Shown here: one piece after another, positions 18,544 to 26,897 of the stretch
Layout: each line of letters begins with the position of its first letter
How positions within the stretch are numbered: position 1 is the stretch's first letter
Assembly (NCBI RefSeq): GCF_002115805.1
Contig: NZ_JFKC01000017.1
Coordinates: 1 to 64,000, forward strand
Length of the DNA: 64,000 bases
Reading direction: 5' to 3'
DNA from: Marivita geojedonensis
GTDB lineage: Bacteria; Pseudomonadota; Alphaproteobacteria; Rhodobacterales; Rhodobacteraceae
Made by a program: the position numbers and the translations under genes
The notes under the pieces: generated by a model
The model's database searches: none
The model's input: the letters and a program-made list of their open reading frames with translations, nothing else
Told to the model about the DNA's origin: nothing

Positions 18544-18563
18544 ATTCACAAAAGTGAATAATT
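18544..18563 (-). promoter_or_regulatory. Putative SoxR operator before soxX
   Basis: The dyad ATTCAC AAAA GTGAAT (18544-18559) is perfect. Read towards soxX it begins AATTATTCAC, a 10-mer repeated exactly between soxV and soxS (19945-19954). Known SoxR repressors bind the soxW-X and soxS-V gaps, the same two places. Confidence 0.72.
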
Positions 18564-18582
18564 GAGTATGAATTTTTTTGTG

Positions 18583-19161
18583 TCAGTCCGTTTTGCCGTC
18601 GTTCCGTTCCTGGATTCTGCGGGCGTGATAGCGCTGAAAATCTTCATCGTTATCAAGAAGATACCGCTTCTCATTGACCCAGGTGAACATGTCGATCGTG
18701 GTGCCCTTGGCGAAAGCCCCCGGCATCACGGCAACCGATGCTTCGATCGCATTTTGCCCCTCGGGCACCTCTTCCGGAAGGAACACGATGTTCGGAGTGA
18801 ACAGCACGCGCCACTTCCGCGCCATGTCCTTTTCGGACAGAGTTTCCCCATCGAAATCGGTGACTTCGATGTCTCCGTGCAGGTTCAGCTGCACCACAAA
18901 GTAGTTCTCTGCGATGTAGTCACTGATTCCCGGATCCGAGAACACCTCTTCGTGCATCTTCGAGCAGTAGATGCACCCGCGCTGTTCAAAGAACAGAACC
19001 AGACGCTTGCCTTCGGCATTTGCCTCGCCAAGGTCCTCGCGCAGGTCTTTGAACGTGTCGCGCATCCATGGCTGCTTGTGCAGGCCGTCATCGCCCAGCT
19101 CTGCCGCCGCCACCGGAAACGCCATCAGAAGCGCCAGTGCACCACCCAAAACGTGTCTCAT
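18583..19161 (-). CDS. soxW: SoxW, periplasmic thioredoxin
   Basis: SoxW is a periplasmic thioredoxin-fold protein kept reduced by SoxV. The 192-aa product has a Sec signal (about 1-20), the redox motif GCIYC (C63, C66) and a following cis-proline region (VLFTPNIVFL). The ATG at 19161 was chosen for the strong GGAGGAGGAAGG site; the open frame runs far upstream but only as the antisense-like shadow of soxV. It follows soxV by 29 bases, and the two form a separate short unit ahead of soxX. Confidence 0.94.
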   Translation of the reverse strand: MRHVLGGALALLMAFPVAAAELGDDGLHKQPWMRDTFKDLREDLGEANAEGKRLVLFFEQRGCIYCSKMHEEVFSDPGISDYIAENYFVVQLNLHGDIEVTDFDGETLSEKDMARKWRVLFTPNIVFLPEEVPEGQNAIEASVAVMPGAFAKGTTIDMFTWVNEKRYLLDNDEDFQRYHARRIQERNDGKTD

Positions 19162-19190
19162 CTTCCTTCCTCCTCCTGAAAGGTTGGCGA

Positions 19191-19928
19191 TCATCCAAGC
19201 GATGACCAGTTCGGGAACCAGCGCAGCATCGCATCTGCAATCAGGTTCACAGTATCGGTTGCGATCAACAGCGCAAACAGGATCAGCATCGCGCCCATGA
19301 CCTTTTCGGCATAGCCCAAGAATGCCCGGTTGCGGGCCGTCCATCGCAGAAACGGTCCGGAAAACAGCGCCGCGATCACAAAGGGCGCCGTCATCCCGAC
19401 GCCATACACAAAGAGCAGCAGCCCGCCCTGCACGATATCGCCCATGCCACCGGCAATCATGAGAATTGACGCAAGTGCCGGACCGACGCAGGGTGTCCAG
19501 CCAAAGCCGAAGGCAAGGCCCATCACGTAGGCCCCTACAAGCGTGGTCGGTTCCGTTTTCGCCTCGACCCGCGCTTCGCGGTAGAGAATCGGGATACGTA
19601 CGATCCCAAGGAAATGCAGCCCGAACGCCGTCAGAACCGCTGCCGCGACATAGCGAAGGGGTTCGCGATAATCGGCAAAGGCCTGTCCCACTGCCGTGGC
19701 CCCCATGCCCAGAAGCACGAAGATCGTTGTGACGCCCAGTGCGAAGAGACAGGCAGACAGAACGAGGTTCCAGGCAATACCCTTGGGGACGTCTTCCTCG
19801 CCCTTCAACTCGTTCATTGAAATCCCGGCCATATAGCACAGGTAGAACGGAACCATGGGCAAGATGCAGGGGGTAAAAAAGCTCAGTATCCCCGCAAGTG
19901 CCGCGCCCGCGAACGAAATGTCGAACAT
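19191..19928 (-). CDS. soxV: SoxV, CcdA-type thiol-reductant transporter
   Basis: SoxV is a six-helix inner-membrane protein of the CcdA/DsbD family that passes electrons from cytoplasmic thioredoxin to periplasmic SoxW and so reactivates SoxYZ. At 245 aa it has the two signature cysteine motifs, FFTPCILPMVPFYL in the first helix and GWTPCVGPALASIL in the fourth. It is the first gene of the soxVW unit and diverges from soxS with a 69-base gap containing likely operator sites. Confidence 0.95.
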   Translation of the reverse strand: MFDISFAGAALAGILSFFTPCILPMVPFYLCYMAGISMNELKGEEDVPKGIAWNLVLSACLFALGVTTIFVLLGMGATAVGQAFADYREPLRYVAAAVLTAFGLHFLGIVRIPILYREARVEAKTEPTTLVGAYVMGLAFGFGWTPCVGPALASILMIAGGMGDIVQGGLLLFVYGVGMTAPFVIAALFSGPFLRWTARNRAFLGYAEKVMGAMLILFALLIATDTVNLIADAMLRWFPNWSSLG

Positions 19929-19944
19929 ATGCGGAGATTCCTTG

Positions 19945-19999
19945 AATTATTCACATATTCAGATTAAGTGTTTTGTTGTGATGTCGTCAATTGGTGAAT
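19945..19999. promoter_or_regulatory. Putative SoxR operator region between soxV and soxS
   Basis: AATTATTCAC (19945-19954), the same 10-mer as in the soxX operator, and GTGAAT (19994-19999) lie 39 bases apart in the divergent gap. The second half-site overlaps the soxS start codon. The region is AT-rich and would hold both promoters. Confidence 0.6.
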
Positions 20000-20402
20000 G
20001 ATGCGAGTCCTGAACGCCCTGGCAATCGCCGCCGCTTTTCTTGTCAGCCCGTCCTGGGGTTCTGTCGGTGCGGCCGAGCCATATCTCGTGATGGTTGAAC
20101 AGCACGGATGCGTCTATTGCGAACGCTGGGATGCCGAAATCGCACCTGCCTACCCAAAGACGGCCGAGGGCCGGTTTGCGCCACTTATTCGTGCAGATTT
20201 GCGTGAAGGCCCGCCAGAGGGTATGACATATGCGCGTCGCGTTGTTTTCACGCCGACTTTTGTTCTGATAAAAGACGGTACGGAACAGGCACGGATCGAA
20301 GGGTATCCGGGTGAAGACTTTTTTTGGCCGCTTCTGTCGAAGCTGCTTGAGGACCACACAGAGTTTTCGCCGACAGCAGAGATCGAAACGGTCCGGAATT
20401 AG
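19998..20402 (+). CDS. soxS: SoxS, periplasmic thioredoxin-like protein
   Basis: SoxS (134 aa) is an exported thioredoxin-fold protein; in Paracoccus it is needed for full Sox activity, apparently by reducing SoxY. A Sec signal covers about residues 1-26, followed by HGCVYCERWD (C38, C41) and the cis-proline region VFTPTFVLI. The start is ATGATG; either methionine is possible (19998 or 20001). It is divergent from soxV and nine bases upstream of soxR. Confidence 0.93.
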   Translation: MMRVLNALAIAAAFLVSPSWGSVGAAEPYLVMVEQHGCVYCERWDAEIAPAYPKTAEGRFAPLIRADLREGPPEGMTYARRVVFTPTFVLIKDGTEQARIEGYPGEDFFWPLLSKLLEDHTEFSPTAEIETVRN

Positions 20403-20411
20403 AGGCACGGC

Positions 20412-20747
20412 ATGGCACTTCCCCAGCTTAGTCCAGATCTGAACGAAGACGAACTTGACCGCATCGTGGACAAGGCGACCACCGCATCGAACTTTCTCAA
20501 AGCGATCAGCCATGAAGGTCGCCTGATGATCCTCTGTCATTTGGTTACCGGCGAGAAATCGGTGACCGAACTGGAAGAATTGCTTGCGGCTCGGCAGGCA
20601 GCCGTCTCGCAGCAACTGTCCCGGCTGCGCCTCGAAGGGCTGGTGATCCCACGCCGCGACGGCAAGACGATCTATTACCGTCTGGCGGACAACAGACCGC
20701 GCAAGATGCTGGAATGCGTCTACGATCTCTTCTGCAAAGACGACTGA
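20412..20747 (+). CDS. soxR: SoxR, ArsR-family transcriptional repressor
   Basis: SoxR (111 aa) is a winged-helix repressor of the sox genes. The HTH is visible as SVTELEELLAARQAAVSQQLSRLRLEGLV (about 50-78, separate blocks) and the wing as RRDGKTIYYRLAD. C42 and C108 match in place the two cysteines that form a polysulfide or disulfide bridge in the related sensors BigR and SqrR; C102 is extra. It would release DNA when persulfides build up. It lies nine bases after soxS. Confidence 0.94.
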   Translation: MALPQLSPDLNEDELDRIVDKATTASNFLKAISHEGRLMILCHLVTGEKSVTELEELLAARQAAVSQQLSRLRLEGLVIPRRDGKTIYYRLADNRPRKMLECVYDLFCKDD

Positions 20748-20827
20748 TCGCGCCCTACTCTCTCCTTGCTCTCACATCGCCCTGACCGCATACTTGCTGC
20801 GGGAGCCTGTCTTGGGAGGACAGCATC

Positions 20828-21889
20828 ATGCTGGAGAGCGTTCCGGAGCACATTCTTGTTGCAATCGTCGGTTTGTTCGGCGGCCTGCTGCTGGGCCTTG
20901 CCGCCCGTCTGGGCCGGTTTTGCACATTGGGGGCAATCGAGGACTACCTTTATGGCGGATCCGACACACGAATCCGGATGTGGGGCATCGCCATCGGCAC
21001 CGCTATTCTTGGCAGCTTCGGGCTGATGGCCACCGGCTTTGTCGAAGCCAGCAGCACCTATTACCTTTCAATCAGATGGCTGCCCTGGGCATCGGTCATT
21101 GGGGGATTGATGTTCGGCTACGGCATGGCGCTTGCCGGAAACTGTGGTTACGGCGCGGTCGCCCGGCTCGGCGGGGGCGACTTGCGCAGTTTCGTCATCG
21201 TTCTGGTCATGGGCGTCTCAACCTATGTGGTGCTAAGCGGACCGCTCGCACCGTTGCGCGATGCCCTTTTCCCGCAAAGTCCGGTTCTTCCCGGTGACAT
21301 TCCACCCGGCATTGCGCATGCCACCCAGCACTGGACCGGCATCCCGGCAACAGCGGTCGGCTTGGCCCTTGGTTTGGCCATTCTCGTCGCTTCGATTGCC
21401 TCGCGGGCGTTCCGCGACAACCCGAAATCCGCGATTTGGGCCGTGGTTGTCGGCATCGCGATCATCAGCGGCTGGGCAGGAACGAGCTGGGTCGCCAATA
21501 ACGGCTTCGAAGCCGTGCCCGTTGTCTCGCACAGCTTTGCGGCCCCGCTTGGGGAATCGATCCTGTGGTGGATGATCGGCTCTGCCCAACCGGTCAGCTT
21601 TGCCGTCGGATCAGTCGCCGGTGTCTGGGCCGGCGCCTTTATCGGCTCGCTCATCAAGGGCCATTTCCGCTGGGAAGCCTGCGAAGACCCGCGCGAACTG
21701 CGCCGTCAGATCTTTGGCGCGGCGCTCATGGGTGTGGGGGCGGTCATCGCTCTGGGATGCACCGTGGGTCAGGGGATCAGCGCGTTTTCGATGCTGGCCT
21801 TCAGCGCACCGGTCACATTCATCGCGATATTTGCCGGGGCGTCATTCGGATTGCGGCAGTTGATCGTCGGTTTCAACCCCGCCGAGTAG
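20828..21889 (+). CDS. soxT: YeeE/YedE-family sulfur-compound transporter (SoxT)
   Basis: This is a 353-aa polytopic membrane protein of the YeeE/YedE (TsuA-like) family, some members of which import thiosulfate. The cysteine-bearing repeats are visible: RLGRFCTLGA (C32), LAGNCGYG (C106) and ALGCTVGQG in the C-terminal half. GGGAGGACAGC precedes the ATG. It lies 80 bases after soxR, and a gene of this family next to soxR/soxS is called soxT in related loci. It probably brings thiosulfate or sulfide-level sulfur into the cell, perhaps for sensing or biosynthesis. Confidence 0.88.
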   Translation: MLESVPEHILVAIVGLFGGLLLGLAARLGRFCTLGAIEDYLYGGSDTRIRMWGIAIGTAILGSFGLMATGFVEASSTYYLSIRWLPWASVIGGLMFGYGMALAGNCGYGAVARLGGGDLRSFVIVLVMGVSTYVVLSGPLAPLRDALFPQSPVLPGDIPPGIAHATQHWTGIPATAVGLALGLAILVASIASRAFRDNPKSAIWAVVVGIAIISGWAGTSWVANNGFEAVPVVSHSFAAPLGESILWWMIGSAQPVSFAVGSVAGVWAGAFIGSLIKGHFRWEACEDPRELRRQIFGAALMGVGAVIALGCTVGQGISAFSMLAFSAPVTFIAIFAGASFGLRQLIVGFNPAE

Positions 21890-21955
21890 CAGAGGCTCCC
21901 AAGACCCGTTGCCAAAGAATCACGCTTGGCCGGAAAGTACCCACCCTGATTCGCT

Positions 21956-21973
21956 CAGGCGAAAATTCGCCTG
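21956..21973. other. Palindrome between soxT and the Hint gene
   Basis: CAGGCGAA AA TTCGCCTG is a perfect dyad of 8-bp arms with a 2-base spacer. It lies 67 bases after soxT and 61 before the next start. It may end the soxT transcript or be an operator; no T-tract follows. Confidence 0.45.
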
Positions 21974-22033
21974 CAATCGCGTTCGCGCTTGGATACGTTC
22001 AAGAAAAATAAAAATGATCGGGCAGGCGGTAAC

Positions 22034-23098
22034 ATGGGAACGGCGTACAAAGGCACGTTCGTCATCTCTTGGTCGCAGACAACCATCGACACACTCCAAT
22101 CGGCTCCGGTCGATTTTCTGAGAGTGGGTGTCGCGTGGAGTTGGACAGGTGACGCGGTTCGGGTGGATGGCCCGAACGATCTGGTGCGACTGGACGAGGC
22201 AGAGGGCGAGGCAGACCGACGCAGACGCGCGGCCCGGATGGTTCGGAGGCTGGTTGGCGCGGCGATGGAGGACATCCCTGATCCTGCGGCGCTTGCCGTC
22301 GATCACCCGATCGCTGACAAGAGCTTTGTCGTCACCGATGGGGGCACAACCTATACCGTGACCCTGATCGAAACCGGCCCACAGAAACAACCGCTTCTGA
22401 TGTTCCTCGATGGGGTTCCGCCGCGCGACCATGATCTCTGGGTGGTCCACGCCACGTTGGCGACGGTCGTCACCCAGACCGATGCCGAACATCAGGGAGC
22501 AGTGATCTGCTTTACGCCCGAAACGCGCATCCTGACCCCAGATGGGGTCAAACTCATTCACGAGCTGCGCGAAGGGGACTATGTCCAGACCAAGGACAAC
22601 GGCGCCCAGCCGATCCAGTGGATGGGCCAGCGCCGGATGAGCGGCGCGCGTCTGTTCGCGATGCCCAAGCTGCGCCCGATCCGGATCCGTGCCGGCGTGT
22701 TCGGGTTGGACGAGCCGGACGAAGACCTGTTGGTCTCACCGGAACACCGGATGCTGATCAAGGGTCGGGTCGCCATGGATCTGTTCAACACGCCCGAGGT
22801 TCTGGTGGCTGCACGCGATCTCGTGGACCACGAACGCGTGTCGGTCGATCTCAATGTCCGCGAGATCACCTATGTTCACATGCTGCTCCCTCAGCACGAA
22901 ATCCTGTTCGCCAACGGCGTTGAATCGGAAAGCTTCCACCCTGCCAACGCGGCTCTGTCGACGCTCGACCCGCAGGATCGCGACCGTCTGGGCCAGATGT
23001 TGCCCAACGTGGAATACAATCCGCAAAGCTACGGAAGTTACGCGCGGCGCAATCTGTCGGCGTCCGAGACAGCCATCCTGCTGCACGAAGCCGCCTGA
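22034..23098 (+). CDS. Hint-domain protein
   Basis: This 354-aa protein contains a Hedgehog/intein (Hint) autoprocessing fold at about 158-310. The fold starts at C159 in ICFTPETRILTPDGVKLIHEL and continues with the block-B-like SPEHRMLIKG. Residues 1-155 have no recognised domain or signal peptide, though they are acidic and then basic (DRRRRAARMVRR). Many Roseobacter genomes have such proteins with unknown roles, often linked to secreted calcium-binding proteins. The ATG at 22034 is preferred to a TTG at 21989 because of an AGGCGG site. It is a single gene after soxT. Confidence 0.85.
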   Translation: MGTAYKGTFVISWSQTTIDTLQSAPVDFLRVGVAWSWTGDAVRVDGPNDLVRLDEAEGEADRRRRAARMVRRLVGAAMEDIPDPAALAVDHPIADKSFVVTDGGTTYTVTLIETGPQKQPLLMFLDGVPPRDHDLWVVHATLATVVTQTDAEHQGAVICFTPETRILTPDGVKLIHELREGDYVQTKDNGAQPIQWMGQRRMSGARLFAMPKLRPIRIRAGVFGLDEPDEDLLVSPEHRMLIKGRVAMDLFNTPEVLVAARDLVDHERVSVDLNVREITYVHMLLPQHEILFANGVESESFHPANAALSTLDPQDRDRLGQMLPNVEYNPQSYGSYARRNLSASETAILLHEAA

Positions 23099-23113
23099 AC
23101 AAGGCTTTCGGGT

Positions 23114-23635
23114 CTACTCGAAAACCTCGTCGCGCTTGACGCCCCAATACGCGCCCTTGCGCGCCCAGCCCTTGTAGCCGCCGGCGGACAGTTCACACCA
23201 GTCCTGCTGGCACTGGCGCACCTCAGCCACGACCCCCAGCGACAGCTGTGCATTCACCTGAGTCGATGAATCGGGCCGCGCGTAGAGGTTCAGCATATCG
23301 ACCTCGACGATCGCCGTCCGGACACCGGACAGAAGCGCATAATGCACCCACCCTCCGGCACCGTCGCGGTCCTGCACGCGCCGCCAGTGACCGTGTTCTG
23401 CAGTGATCTGCAACGGCATGTTGCGGCGCTTGTAGACCCAGTCGATCCGGTGAGAAAGCGACGGTCCCCGCCGAACATTCCCTTCGCTCGCCTTCATCGA
23501 CACGAAACGCGGCAGGGGCAGATTCGTCACAGAGCCGCGCTCTGACGCGAAACCCGGTTGTGTGAAAATCGCCCCGGCAATCAAAACAACGGAGAACACT
23601 TTCCCAGACAACGCGCGGACGGAAAGCCAGCTCAT
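23114..23635 (-). CDS. Exported protein with two bacterial SH3 domains
   Basis: This 173-aa exported protein has a signal peptide (about 1-30, cleavage near GFASE) and two SH3b-like repeats. The first is about 45-105 (NVRRGPS...GGWVHYALLSG) and the second about 115-170 (LNLYARPDSS...GWARKGAYWGV). Such domains bind peptidoglycan or other wall components in the periplasm. It runs convergently to the Hint gene with 15 bases between the stops. The family is common in this group and usually annotated only as SH3 domain-containing. Confidence 0.85.
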   Translation of the reverse strand: MSWLSVRALSGKVFSVVLIAGAIFTQPGFASERGSVTNLPLPRFVSMKASEGNVRRGPSLSHRIDWVYKRRNMPLQITAEHGHWRRVQDRDGAGGWVHYALLSGVRTAIVEVDMLNLYARPDSSTQVNAQLSLGVVAEVRQCQQDWCELSAGGYKGWARKGAYWGVKRDEVFE

Positions 23636-23753
23636 GTGATGCGCCTCAATTTGCTCGGTTTTTTGGTTTTTGACGGCAGGTTCTTGTGCCTGCCGCGCCT
23701 TTGCGACACTCTGCCAAAACCTGACACGCCGGGAAAGTAGTGGGAGCGAACGC

Positions 23754-24740
23754 ATGTCATCAAAACGTCTGAGTGTTGTCGTGACGCGACGCTTGCCGGA
23801 CGCCGTCGAAACGCGCCTCAAGGAACTGTTCGACGTCCGTCTGAGGGACAGCGACACACCGATGACACAGGCCGAACTGACCGATGCGGTGAAGGAAGCC
23901 GATGTCCTGGTCCCGACACTCACAGACCGGATCGATGCCGGACTGATCGGCCAGGCCGGGGAGCGCCTGCGTCTGATCGCCAACTACGGCGCGGGCGTGG
24001 ATCATATCGATGTAGACACCGCACGCAGCAGGGGCATCCTTGTGTCGAACACCCCCGGCGTGGTGACCGAAGACACCGCCGATATGGTCATGGCGCTGAT
24101 GCTGAGTGTCACCCGCCGCATTCCCGAAGGTCTCAGCGTTATGCAGACCGGAGACTGGGACGGCTGGGCCCCGACCGCGTTCCTGGGTGGCCGCTTGGGT
24201 GGTCGCCGTCTGGGCATCCTTGGCATGGGCCGGATCGGCCAGGCTGTCGCGCGCCGCGCCAAGGCGTTTGGCATGCAGATCCACTACCACAATCGCCGCC
24301 GGCTGCGCTCCGAGATCGAGGATGCGCTAGAGGCGACCTATTGGGAAAGCCTCGACCAGATGGTCGCGCGCATGGACATCCTGTCCGTCAACTGCCCGCA
24401 CACGCCATCGACCTTCCACCTGCTCAACGCCCGCCGGTTGAAACTTCTCAAACCCAGCGCGGTGATCGTGAACACCTCGCGCGGGGAAGTGATCGACGAA
24501 AACGCCCTGACCCGCATGCTGAAGGCGGGCGAGTTGGCCGGCGCAGGCCTCGACGTCTATGAACACGGCCATCGCGGTAACCCCGAACTGCGCAACATGC
24601 CGAATGTTGTCATGCTCCCCCATATGGGATCGGCCACGCAGGAAGGCCGACTTGAGATGGGTGAGAAAGTCATCATCAACGTCAAAACATTCGCTGACGG
24701 CCACCGCCCGCCCGATCAGGTCGTGCCCGCCATGCTGTGA
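23754..24740 (+). CDS. D-2-hydroxyacid dehydrogenase (glyoxylate/hydroxypyruvate reductase type)
   Basis: This is a cytoplasmic NAD(P)H-dependent D-2-hydroxyacid dehydrogenase, 328 aa, likely reducing glyoxylate or hydroxypyruvate. The cofactor loop is GILGMGRIGQAVARR, and the catalytic Arg-Glu-His are seen in NTSRGEVID, GLDVYEHGHRGNP and LPHMGSAT. The ATG at 23754 follows GGGAGCG; longer frames lack family sequence. It resembles glyoxylate reductase GyaR of other Rhodobacterales, but substrate choice is inferred. Confidence 0.9.
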   Translation: MSSKRLSVVVTRRLPDAVETRLKELFDVRLRDSDTPMTQAELTDAVKEADVLVPTLTDRIDAGLIGQAGERLRLIANYGAGVDHIDVDTARSRGILVSNTPGVVTEDTADMVMALMLSVTRRIPEGLSVMQTGDWDGWAPTAFLGGRLGGRRLGILGMGRIGQAVARRAKAFGMQIHYHNRRRLRSEIEDALEATYWESLDQMVARMDILSVNCPHTPSTFHLLNARRLKLLKPSAVIVNTSRGEVIDENALTRMLKAGELAGAGLDVYEHGHRGNPELRNMPNVVMLPHMGSATQEGRLEMGEKVIINVKTFADGHRPPDQVVPAML

Positions 24741-24791
24741 CAGGGGCCATTGGCCCTTGCCATCAGGTTAAAGTCAGGCGATGAACAAATC

Positions 24792-25472
24792 ATGAACGCG
24801 CTTGAGTTTTCATTCCGCTCTGAAATCCTGCACGCCCTTCCCACGGGTGCGCTATTTTGGCCTGCGCAAAGGCTGCTTGTCGTGTCCGACCTGCATCTGG
24901 GCAAATCCGCCCGCGCCGCGCGGTTTGGCGGGGCGCAACTGCCTCCCTATGAGACCACCGAAACCCTGACGCGCCTCGCCACAGATCTCGACGCGACCAA
25001 GGCCCGGCGCGTGATCTGCCTTGGCGACAGCTTCGATGCGCCGACCCTGCAAACGGCCCTGCCCGAAGCCGATCTGCTCACGCTGACCACCCTGCAAGCC
25101 GGTCTCGATTGGACCTGGATCGAAGGCAATCACGATCCCGGCCCCGTGCAACTCGGCGGCACGCATCGGTACAGCCTGTCCATCGGCGCTCTGCACTTCC
25201 GCCATATCGCGGAGACGACACCGACGCCCGGCGAGGTCACCGGCCATTATCACCCCAAGGCAACGCTGTCCCTGCGCGGTCGTGCGCTGACACGTCCCTG
25301 TTTCCTGTTCGACGACACCCGCCTGATCCTGCCCGCTTACGGGGCCTTCACCGGCGGGTTGCACTGTAATGACCCTGCCCTCACCCGCCTGATGAGCCCC
25401 GGCGCACAGGCCATTCTGACCGGGACAAAGCCCTGCAAAATCCCGATGCCGGGCCTCGCCCCCTTGTCTTGA
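24792..25472 (+). CDS. PdeM-like metallophosphoesterase
   Basis: This 226-aa calcineurin-type phosphoesterase carries the metal motifs VSDLHLGKS, CLGDSFDA, EGNHDPG and GHYHPKA. It resembles PdeM, the endonuclease-like member of the ligase-associated DNA repair set, but none of the usual partners (LigD-like ligase, Lhr helicase, exonuclease) is nearby. The ATG at 24792 was chosen; the frame continues upstream to a TTG without conserved sequence. The PaaI-like gene follows after 26 bases. Nuclease activity is inferred from the family only. Confidence 0.8.
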   Translation: MNALEFSFRSEILHALPTGALFWPAQRLLVVSDLHLGKSARAARFGGAQLPPYETTETLTRLATDLDATKARRVICLGDSFDAPTLQTALPEADLLTLTTLQAGLDWTWIEGNHDPGPVQLGGTHRYSLSIGALHFRHIAETTPTPGEVTGHYHPKATLSLRGRALTRPCFLFDDTRLILPAYGAFTGGLHCNDPALTRLMSPGAQAILTGTKPCKIPMPGLAPLS

Positions 25473-25498
25473 CCCGCGCGGCATGCTCACTGTTTGGC

Positions 25499-25912
25499 AT
25501 GACCACGAACCCCCGCATTCAAGCCAGCTTCGACAGCCAGTCCATGATGGCCACCTTGGGCGCCAAACTTGTCGAAACCGGCAACGGCACCGCAACCATC
25601 GCCGCGCCGATCCTGCCCGGATCGCGCCAGCAGCAGGGCTTCGGCCATGCCGGGCTGACCTTCTCCATCGGTGACAGCGCTGCAGGTTATGCCGCCCTGA
25701 CGCTGATTCCCGACGACCAGGAAGTCGTGACCGCCGAGATCAAGATCAACCTGCTGGCCCCGGCCACAGGCGACCGTCTGATCGCACGTGGTCGCGTGAT
25801 CAAACCGGGTCGTCGTCTGATCGTCGTCGCCTCTGACGTCTATGCCGAAACCGATGGCAAAGAACGCCATATCGCCAGCCTGATGGGCACCATGATGCCT
25901 GTCGATCTCTGA
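25499..25912 (+). CDS. PaaI-family hotdog thioesterase
   Basis: This 137-aa hotdog-fold protein is probably an acyl-CoA or phenylacetyl-CoA thioesterase of the cytoplasm. Typical marks are the helix-flanking region QQQGFGHAGLTFSIGDSAAGYAAL, in which the histidine-glycine pair and an aspartate stand where PaaI enzymes bind substrate, and the strand VTAEIKINLLAPATGDRLIARG. The ATG at 25499 fits family length; a TTG at 25469 would add ten residues and overlap the previous stop. The native substrate is unknown. Confidence 0.85.
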   Translation: MTTNPRIQASFDSQSMMATLGAKLVETGNGTATIAAPILPGSRQQQGFGHAGLTFSIGDSAAGYAALTLIPDDQEVVTAEIKINLLAPATGDRLIARGRVIKPGRRLIVVASDVYAETDGKERHIASLMGTMMPVDL

Positions 25913-25924
25913 AGGAACCGCAAC

Positions 25925-26872
25925 ATGCCGACATTCAATCAGCCTTTGGGCGGCAACGACTCGCCCCGGTTTTCCGGCCCCAACACGATGATGCGCCTTC
26001 CCGCGCAGCCCACCGCCGAAGGGCTCGACGCCTGTTTCGTCGGCATCCCGATGGATCACGGCGCCTCAAACCGCCCCGGCACCCGGCTTGGCCCGCGCCA
26101 GATCCGGGAAGAAAGTCGTATGATGCGTCCCTACAACATGGCCACCGGCGCGGCGCCGTTCGAATGTATGCAGGTCGCCGATATTGGCGATGTGCCGATC
26201 AACACCTTCGATCTGAAGAAAACCATCGGCATCATCACTGACCATTACCGTGAGATCCTGAAGCACGGCACGATCCCCCTGACCCTCGGCGGCGACCATA
26301 CGCTGACATGGCCGATCCTGCGCGCGATCAAGGAAAAACACGGGCCTGTCGCGTTGATCCATGTCGACGCCCATGCCGACACCAGCGACGAAATGTTCGG
26401 CGAGAAAGAAGCCCACGGCACCCCGTTCCGCCGCGCGTGGGAAGAAGGCTGCCTGCAGAACGACAAGGTCTGGCAGATCGGCCTGCGCGGATCAGGCTAC
26501 TCCCCCGAGGATTGGGACTGGGCCAGAGACAAAGGTTGGACCGTGATCCCGGCGGAACAGTGCTGGTACAAGTCCCTCGCCCCGCTAATGACCGAGATCC
26601 GCGCCAAGATCGGGGATGCGCCGGTCTATCTGAGCTACGACATCGACAGCCTCGACCCGGCCTTCGCCCCCGGCACCGGCACGGTTGAAATGGGCGGTCT
26701 CAGCACATGGCAGGCGTTGGAAATCGTGCGCGGCTGCGCGGGGCTGAACCTTGTGGGGGCCGACCTCGTTGAAGTCTCCCCACCGTTCGACACCACCGGC
26801 ACCACAGCGCTGATCGCATCGAACCTGCTGTTCGAAATGCTCTGCGCGCTGCCCAAGGCGCAGAAAAAGTAA
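25925..26872 (+). CDS. speB: Agmatinase
   Basis: This ureohydrolase (315 aa) most likely splits agmatine to putrescine and urea in polyamine synthesis. The dimanganese motifs are present: TLGGDHTLTWP, HVDAHADTSDE and SYDIDSLDPAFAPGTG. An AAGGA site precedes the ATG. It follows the thioesterase by 12 bases. Guanidinobutyrase or another guanidino substrate cannot be excluded from sequence. It is convergent with folD, with 25 bases between the stops. Confidence 0.9.
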   Translation: MPTFNQPLGGNDSPRFSGPNTMMRLPAQPTAEGLDACFVGIPMDHGASNRPGTRLGPRQIREESRMMRPYNMATGAAPFECMQVADIGDVPINTFDLKKTIGIITDHYREILKHGTIPLTLGGDHTLTWPILRAIKEKHGPVALIHVDAHADTSDEMFGEKEAHGTPFRRAWEEGCLQNDKVWQIGLRGSGYSPEDWDWARDKGWTVIPAEQCWYKSLAPLMTEIRAKIGDAPVYLSYDIDSLDPAFAPGTGTVEMGGLSTWQALEIVRGCAGLNLVGADLVEVSPPFDTTGTTALIASNLLFEMLCALPKAQKK

Positions 26873-26897
26873 GGCCGGGCAACCGCTCGGCCTATCG

